The notes under the pieces: model-generated
Database searches by the model: none
The model's input: the letters and a program-made list of their open reading frames with translations, nothing else
Told to the model about the DNA's origin: nothing
Shown: piece after piece, positions 60,211 through 64,000 of the stretch
How the letters are laid out: the number at the start of each line of letters is the position of its first letter
Position numbering within the stretch: position 1 is the first letter of the stretch
DNA from: Bermanella sp036960565
Lineage (GTDB): Bacteria; Pseudomonadota; Gammaproteobacteria; Pseudomonadales; Oceanobacteraceae
NCBI GenBank assembly: GCA_036960565.1
Contig: JBALXQ010000006.1
Span: forward strand, 87,539-151,538
Length of the DNA stretch: 64,000 nucleotides
Direction of reading: 5' to 3'
Program-made: the position numbers and the translations under genes

Positions 60211-61179
60211 CTAGGCAGTACCCTGCTGTTCCAGCCATTTTAAAATCACTTCGTTTGTTTCTTCCGGCATTTCTTGCTGGATCCAATGGCCGCAATCTAA
60301 ACTAGCCACTTCTGCGTTGGGCACAAAATCGGTGAGTTTATCAAACTTCGGAATCACATCCCGCTCACCATAGATCATAAGTGTAGGCTGCTGGATGATG
60401 GGGTTTACGTCTGCCAATAAGTGCCAGTTACGGTCAAGGTTTCGGTACCAGTTTATACTGCCCGTAAACCCAGATGCTTCAAAGGCAGATACAAAAACGG
60501 CAAGCTCGCTTTCACTCATTACCGGCTCACCCAGTGGGTTTTCGGCTAGGGCAAGATTGATCATGGCATTACCTGGTGGTGGTGGTTGCGGGGGCGTTTG
60601 AAGGGGTTCATTTTGTGGTTCAAGTGTTCGGTACAGGTTGCGAAGAAACTGGGGGGTATTTTCTTGCAAAATAGCATCTGCGACGCCGGGCTGTTTATTA
60701 AAGTGAACAAAATAATAGTCACCACCAAGAAATTGCTCCATTAACTCAAGCCAAGGGATTTCGCCGCGCTCTTGGTAAGGCAAGCTCAGGTTTATCACTT
60801 TATTTACGCGGCTAGGATGCAATAAGGCCAAGCCCCAAACCACCATGGCGCCCCAGTCATGCCCCACAAAGATAGCATCTTGGTAGCCGTAGTGATCGAG
60901 CAGCGCCACAAGATCACCCGCCAAGTGCGTAATGTCGTAGGCAGTCACGTCCGCCGGACAGGACGAGTTGCCGAAACCCCGCTGGTTGGGGACGATCACA
61001 TGGTAGCCCGCTGCCACAAGAGCTGGCACCTGATAACGCCAAGAAAAAGCATGTTCTGGCCAGCCATGACAAAGCACAATGGGATTTCCCGCATTTTGTT
61101 GGCCCGCTTCAAATACTTCCAGTTCCACGCCGTTTATTGAAATAAGGCTGGGCTTGGGAAAGTCGGTTGCATTAAACAT
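60211..61179 (-). CDS. Alpha/beta hydrolase, epoxide-hydrolase type
   Basis: A 322-residue hydrolase. The motifs are HGWPE (oxyanion region), GHDWGA with the nucleophile Asp, GERDVIP with the acid, and CGHWIQQE with the base histidine. A lid-region tyrosine lies in SINWYRNLDRNW. The set is that of soluble epoxide hydrolases and related dehalogenases. The nearby WYL regulator and its operator suggest substrate-induced expression. A poly-proline stretch (PQPPPPG) sits in the lid. Substrate unknown. Confidence 0.9.
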   Translation of the reverse strand: MFNATDFPKPSLISINGVELEVFEAGQQNAGNPIVLCHGWPEHAFSWRYQVPALVAAGYHVIVPNQRGFGNSSCPADVTAYDITHLAGDLVALLDHYGYQDAIFVGHDWGAMVVWGLALLHPSRVNKVINLSLPYQERGEIPWLELMEQFLGGDYYFVHFNKQPGVADAILQENTPQFLRNLYRTLEPQNEPLQTPPQPPPPGNAMINLALAENPLGEPVMSESELAVFVSAFEASGFTGSINWYRNLDRNWHLLADVNPIIQQPTLMIYGERDVIPKFDKLTDFVPNAEVASLDCGHWIQQEMPEETNEVILKWLEQQGTA

Positions 61180-61268
61180 GTCATTTCTCGTTTATCTATT
61201 TGGGTGATCGATGATGCCTTCGTACTGACGGAGCCTCCGTGCTGACGGGACAGATAATTTATATGACA

Positions 61269-61295
61269 TAATGGTGACAAATACTGTCACCATTA
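61269..61295. promoter_or_regulatory. Perfect 11-bp-arm operator between epoxide hydrolase and WYL regulator
   Basis: TAATGGTGACA-N5-TGTCACCATTA. The centre lies 31 bp before the WYL ATG and 103 bp before the hydrolase start. Such GTGACA/TGTCAC inverted repeats are typical of dimeric regulators, so the WYL protein probably controls both genes. Confidence 0.75.
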
Positions 61296-61312
61296 AATGC
61301 TAACCTTACCAA

Positions 61313-62032
61313 ATGAATGTTCGCCTCCGACAAGACGCCATTGTGCGCTGCCTTCGCCGCAACGGTACCTCCACTGTCGCTTACCTCGCGCAGGAAGTTT
61401 CTGCATCTAAACGTACAGTGTTACGTGATATTAGCGCGCTGCGCGATGAGGGTTTTGTTATTCATTCTGAACCGGGGCGCGGCGGTGGCCTGCAACTTGA
61501 TTCGCGATCGGTTCAGACCACCGTGCGGCTCTCGGTGGCCGAGGTGTTTGCGCTGCTTATCAGTGTTGCGTCCATGCGTGCAGCCGGAGGTTTGCCCTTC
61601 GCTGGGCTGGCTGATGTTGGGCTGGCCAAAATAGAGAAAGCATTACCACCCGACAAAATAACGGATCTACGCCGTTTTCTTGATTGCTTGTTTGTGGGGA
61701 AACTGGCACCACAGGTGAACATATCCGATATGGGCGCCATGGACGCCGCGCTGCTGCCCGCCTTTGAGAAAGCGTTTTTGCACCAGCTACACCTGCGCTT
61801 TAAATACCGTGACGCAAAAGGGAAAATAACCAAGCGAACTGTGGAACCACAAGCGATGCTGATCTTGCCACCACTGTGGTATTTGGTGGCCTGGGACCCT
61901 GCACGCAAAGACTTTAGACATTTTAGAATGGACCGAATCAGTGCACCTGAATTTGTCGAAGGGTCAACATTTTTACGCCGGCACGTGCCGTTTGAAGATC
62001 ACGTTTCGCCACTTCGAAATCTGGCTCGCTGA
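61313..62032 (+). CDS. WYL-domain regulator (YafY/DeoR-like HTH)
   Basis: A 239-residue regulator. The N-terminal helix-turn-helix (VRCLRRNGTSTVAYLAQEVSASKRTVLRDISALRDEGFVIHSEPGRGGGLQLD) is followed by a WYL domain, with the Trp-Tyr-Leu part in LPPLWYLVAWDPARKDFRHFRMDRI. Such proteins bind nucleic acid or small ligands through WYL. It is divergent from the epoxide-hydrolase gene, sharing the operator at 61269. No ribosome site is obvious, so translation may be weak. Confidence 0.9.
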   Translation: MNVRLRQDAIVRCLRRNGTSTVAYLAQEVSASKRTVLRDISALRDEGFVIHSEPGRGGGLQLDSRSVQTTVRLSVAEVFALLISVASMRAAGGLPFAGLADVGLAKIEKALPPDKITDLRRFLDCLFVGKLAPQVNISDMGAMDAALLPAFEKAFLHQLHLRFKYRDAKGKITKRTVEPQAMLILPPLWYLVAWDPARKDFRHFRMDRISAPEFVEGSTFLRRHVPFEDHVSPLRNLAR

Positions 62033-62042
62033 GTTTCTTTAA

Positions 62043-62120
62043 GGGCCTAGGCGCGGGAGCCAGACTGGGGCAGGTCTTGCCTTGTGCGCTTAGGCAAAAG
62101 GCAAGAACTGCCCCTCGGCC
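62043..62120. repeat. Dispersed palindromic repeat, copy C (best conserved)
   Basis: GGGGCAG-TCTTGC (62067-62080) pairs with GCAAGA-CTGCCCC (62101-62114). Outer AGGGCC / GGCCCT (62042-62047, 62117-62122) extends it. The loop CTTGTGCGCTTAGGCAAAAG is shared with copies A and B. It separates the WYL gene from hicA. Confidence 0.78.
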
Positions 62121-62310
62121 CTCTAAAATGCCTCACCCTAGCTATGCCTATACATGCGACTCACACCACAAGCACTGGATAAAATAGCACATAATCAAAT
62201 TACCCAGCTTTGAGGATACCTAGTGAAAAACCAACCTTTAACCAAATCCTCCCCTAAACACTGACAAATTCCATATATGCGCTATATTGTGTGTATGTGT
62301 GTGTAAGACA

Positions 62311-62338
62311 TTGATTCGTGTGTATGCGTGCGTATAAT
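62311..62338 (+). promoter_or_regulatory. Sigma-70 promoter of hicAB
   Basis: TTGATT (62311-62316), 16-bp spacer, TATAAT (62333-62338), followed 29 bp later by the hicA ATG. It sits in a GT-repeat-rich stretch. Confidence 0.7.
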
Positions 62339-62366
62339 CGCCTCATTCTTTGAATACGGGGCATAC

Positions 62367-62549
62367 ATGAATTCAAGAGATTTACGGAAATTACTCACAA
62401 AACATGGTTGTGAGTTAGTCCGGCAGGGAAAGGGAGACCACGAAATTTGGTTTTCACCCATAACGGGGAAAAAATTCACAGTTCCACACCCCAAAAAGGA
62501 AGTGGCCAAAGGAACGCACAAAGCAATATTAAGGGACGCAGGCATATAG
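62367..62549 (+). CDS. hicA: HicA toxin (mRNA interferase)
   Basis: A 60-residue protein of dsRBD-like fold. It starts NSRDLRKLLTKHGCELVRQGKGDHEIWFSP, with the catalytic His in KGDHEIW, and continues ITGKKFTVPHPKKEVAKGTHKAILRDAGI. HicA toxins cleave mRNA when free of HicB. GGGG six bases before the ATG gives the start. It is followed by hicB after 76 nt, the usual HicAB order. Confidence 0.9.
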   Translation: MNSRDLRKLLTKHGCELVRQGKGDHEIWFSPITGKKFTVPHPKKEVAKGTHKAILRDAGI

Positions 62550-62625
62550 CCCGCACACTTAAGCAAGAAGAAAAATCTAACCCAGCAGTAAAGTTGGTTA
62601 GAACATCAAAAAGGGATATAAACAA

Positions 62626-63051
62626 ATGTTATTTATGGTCGGCATAGAAACACCCTCAAATGACAATGAAGCTTGGGGAATGGTTGTTCCAGCTTTTAAT
62701 GAAGTTGGGTATGGTTGTACTTCTGCATCAGATGAAGAAAAGAACATTGTATCTAATGTTAAAGACGCAATATTAAGCATGGTCGAAGTGATATTGGATG
62801 ATGGTATTGATATTAAAAAACTAGACCAAGGCTATAAGAACTATACAAAAGAAAAAGAGTATAGAGATTTTGAAACTTGGGTTGCAGTTGATGTTAATTT
62901 AGATGAGCTAAAAGGAAAACGCCAGCGGGTTAACATTACAATTAATGATGTACTATTAACTCGCATAGATGGGGTTGTTAAATCAGGAAACTATAAAGAT
63001 AGAAGCGCATTTTTAGAAAATGCTGCACGTCATGAATTAGAACACGCCTAA
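62626..63051 (+). CDS. hicB: HicB antitoxin
   Basis: A 141-residue protein. The N-terminal partial RNase-H-like fold includes MVGIETPSNDNEAWGMVVPAFNEVGYGCTSASDEEKNIVSNV. The C-terminal helix-turn-strand RVNITINDVLLTRIDGVVKSGNYKDRSAFLENAARHEL is a ribbon-helix-helix operator-binding domain. It neutralises HicA and autoregulates. A terminator follows. Confidence 0.92.
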   Translation: MLFMVGIETPSNDNEAWGMVVPAFNEVGYGCTSASDEEKNIVSNVKDAILSMVEVILDDGIDIKKLDQGYKNYTKEKEYRDFETWVAVDVNLDELKGKRQRVNITINDVLLTRIDGVVKSGNYKDRSAFLENAARHELEHA

Positions 63052-63070
63052 AACTCTATTTAGAAAAACA

Positions 63071-63094
63071 AAAAACGGCTATTAAGCCGTTTTT
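63071..63094 (+). terminator. Terminator of hicAB
   Basis: AAAAACGGCT (63071-63080) pairs with AGCCGTTTTT (63085-63094), followed by more T. Confidence 0.85.
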
Positions 63095-63313
63095 TTATTC
63101 CTTAAATTTTATCCAATGGGTTTTATTTTCAGAAACCCAATATTCTTTTTTCTCATAATTTCCAGGCTTTAACGGTGTGATTAGCATCTTGCAAGTAGTG
63201 TAACAACCATTTTTCTCTACCTATTTTGTACACTCACCAACGGGCAAACATTTTACTTTCATTTTTGGGCTACCGTCAGGATCCACTAAAAGTGATACTG
63301 GAGATTTTCCGTC
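63095..63313 (-). pseudogene. Remnant of a small cysteine-containing protein with internal TAG
   Basis: The frame reads DGKSPVSLLVDPDGSPKMKVKCLPVGECTK, then TAG at 63221-63223, then VEKNGCYTTCKMLITPLKPGNYEKKEYWVSENKTHWIKFKE and a stop at 63095-63097. The two parts look like one protein with a nonsense mutation. A TAG also lies just upstream (63314-63316), so no start remains. No family recognised. Confidence 0.4.
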
Positions 63314-63353
63314 CTAGAAGGGCAAAGTCTTCTACAGCCCGTTAGCTTATGTA

Positions 63354-63584
63354 CTAGGTCTTACCTTGTGCGCTTTTCACAATTTGCCATACCTGTGAAT
63401 AGTGCAACCCAAACTGAAAACCCACTTCTTTCATGCTGAACTGCCCAGTTTGGTTAGCCTGTAAAATACCTGTATTTCGGGCTGGGTATTTATCCATTAT
63501 TTCTTGTAGTGTAAAAGTAGCCAGCCCCCAGTAACCCTCCTCCTTATCGCCCACATCAACAGCCCTTCCTGTAATAGCTTTTCC
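63354..63584 (-). pseudogene. Probable C-terminal remnant of a REP-associated (Y1-type) transposase
   Basis: An open frame of about 76 codons, from a GTG at 63554 if translated. The last 30 residues (QTGQFSMKEVGFQFGLHYSQVWQIVKSAQGKT) resemble the C-terminal helix-turn-helix of REP-associated tyrosine transposases (YTxKEIGxxFGLHYSTVSRIV-type). The catalytic HUH and Tyr regions are absent. The stop lies inside repeat copy D. This assignment is inference from memory of the family. Confidence 0.45.
63356..63375. repeat. Dispersed palindromic repeat, copy D (left half)
   Basis: AGGTCTTACCTTGTGCGCTT is identical to copy C (62072-62091) at 19 of 20 bases. Read on the minus strand, it forms the last codons of the putative transposase remnant. 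Confidence 0.65.
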
Positions 63585-63710
63585 CTATCAATCAAATTAA
63601 TACAATCAATTATACCTATTTACTTATTTCCCCCAAACTACATCTCATGGATTCACAAGAAGCCAGTCGAAACACAAACAGCACCATTATTCATAAGTAG
63701 GAATACAAAA

Positions 63711-64000
63711 ATGATCAATACACAAATCAAACCTTTTAACGCCTCAGCTTTTAAACAAGGCGAGTTTGTAGAGATTTCTGAAAAAGACGTACTAGGTAAG
63801 TGGGCAGTATTTTTCTTCTACCCAGCCGATTTCACCTTCGTATGCCCGACTGAACTAGGCGACGTGGCTGACCATTACGAAGAGCTGCAAAAACGTGGCG
63901 TAGAAGTATTCTCTGTATCGACTGATACACACTTCACTCACAAAGCATGGCACGACAGCTCTGAAACAATCGGCAAGATCAACTACTTCATGGTAGGCGA
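63711..64000 (+). CDS. ahpC: Alkyl hydroperoxide reductase subunit C (peroxiredoxin, partial)
   Basis: The first 96 codons of a 2-Cys peroxiredoxin, cut by the right edge. It starts MINTQIKPFNASAFKQGEFVEISEKDVLGKWAVFFFYPADFTFVCPTELGD, with the peroxidatic cysteine in FVCPTE, and continues DVADHYEELQKRGVEVFSVSTDTHFTHKAWHD. It reduces peroxides in the cytoplasm with AhpF or another reductase. TAGGAA before the ATG is an adequate ribosome site. It stands next to the remnants of mobile DNA. Confidence 0.95.
   Translation, partial: MINTQIKPFNASAFKQGEFVEISEKDVLGKWAVFFFYPADFTFVCPTELGDVADHYEELQKRGVEVFSVSTDTHFTHKAWHDSSETIGKINYFMVG

Larger units (their letters stand above)
63052..63353. other. 302-bp gap: terminator and gene remnant
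   Basis: It contains the hicAB terminator and the degraded minus-strand gene described at 63095-63313. Nothing else was recognised. Confidence 0.5.

Noticed and set aside
1..64000. CRISPR array, prophage, integron or complete insertion sequence
   Set aside because: No regular spacer-repeat array, phage structural genes, integrase or intact transposase was found.

Overview
The window looks like chromosomal DNA of a marine, aerobic, heterotrophic gammaproteobacterium. The reasons are the gntR-smc pair, Acs, YbiT, EfpL (YeiP), NorR/NnrS, DUF1456 (YehS), a RhlE-like helicase, a GlyGly-CTERM protein, moderate-to-low G+C and many family members typical of Oceanospirillales, Pseudomonadales and Alteromonadales. 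An Oceanospirillales-type genome (Bermanella/Oleispira-like) is a guess, not shown by the sequence. No rRNA, tRNA, CRISPR array, prophage or complete insertion sequence was seen.

Layout. 1-5.2 kb holds the N-terminal two thirds of SMC, a FadR-type GntR regulator and acetyl-CoA synthetase, all on the minus strand. 5.4-9.9 kb has a DUF2804 gene, a mosaic repeat patch, and a nitric-oxide response module: NorR divergent from a small membrane protein, NnrS and a 42-residue protein, with three GT-N7-AC sites and a sigma-54-like promoter between them. 9.9-16.5 kb carries small hypotheticals, a DUF6502 gene with a GGIGGTG-repeat secreted partner, an outer-membrane protein divergent from a beta-propeller lipoprotein, a membrane-anchored glutaredoxin and an orphan sugar-type binding protein. 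16.8-22.1 kb holds the ABC-F protein YbiT, a TetR-GST pair and a three-gene His-rich (metal-type) cluster. 23.4-28.3 kb is a signalling cluster of porin, PstS-like protein, hybrid histidine kinase and response regulator. 28.3-42.5 kb contains AraC-type regulators next to small enzymes, EfpL, a GlyGly-CTERM surface protein, an AidB-like acyl-CoA dehydrogenase, an acetoacetate-decarboxylase-like protein and an M50 protease. 42.8-53.4 kb holds a DUF1566 lipoprotein, an orphan binding protein, a thioesterase-like protein, a YkgJ-type cysteine-cluster protein, an AlkD-like repair protein, a TonB-dependent receptor and a DEAD-box helicase. 53.5-64 kb is more accessory in character: a TetR-controlled redoxin-GST-DoxX-NUDIX operon, a sensor kinase beside a binding protein, an epoxide-hydrolase-like gene divergent from a WYL regulator, HicAB, two gene remnants and the start of ahpC.

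Three themes stand out. First, many local regulators have a visible palindromic operator: NorR, TetR at 18.7 kb, TetR at 56 kb, WYL at 61.3 kb. Second, a dispersed imperfect-palindrome family (core AGGTCTTGnnTTGTGC) occurs in intergenic gaps at 37.7, 54.7, 58.8, 60.2, 62.1 and 63.4 kb. The last copy overlaps the 3' end of what looks like a degraded REP-associated (Y1-type) transposase, suggesting a decaying REP/RAYT system. Third, several periplasmic binding-protein-like genes have no transporter beside them, and two of them adjoin sensor kinases, which suggests sensing rather than uptake.
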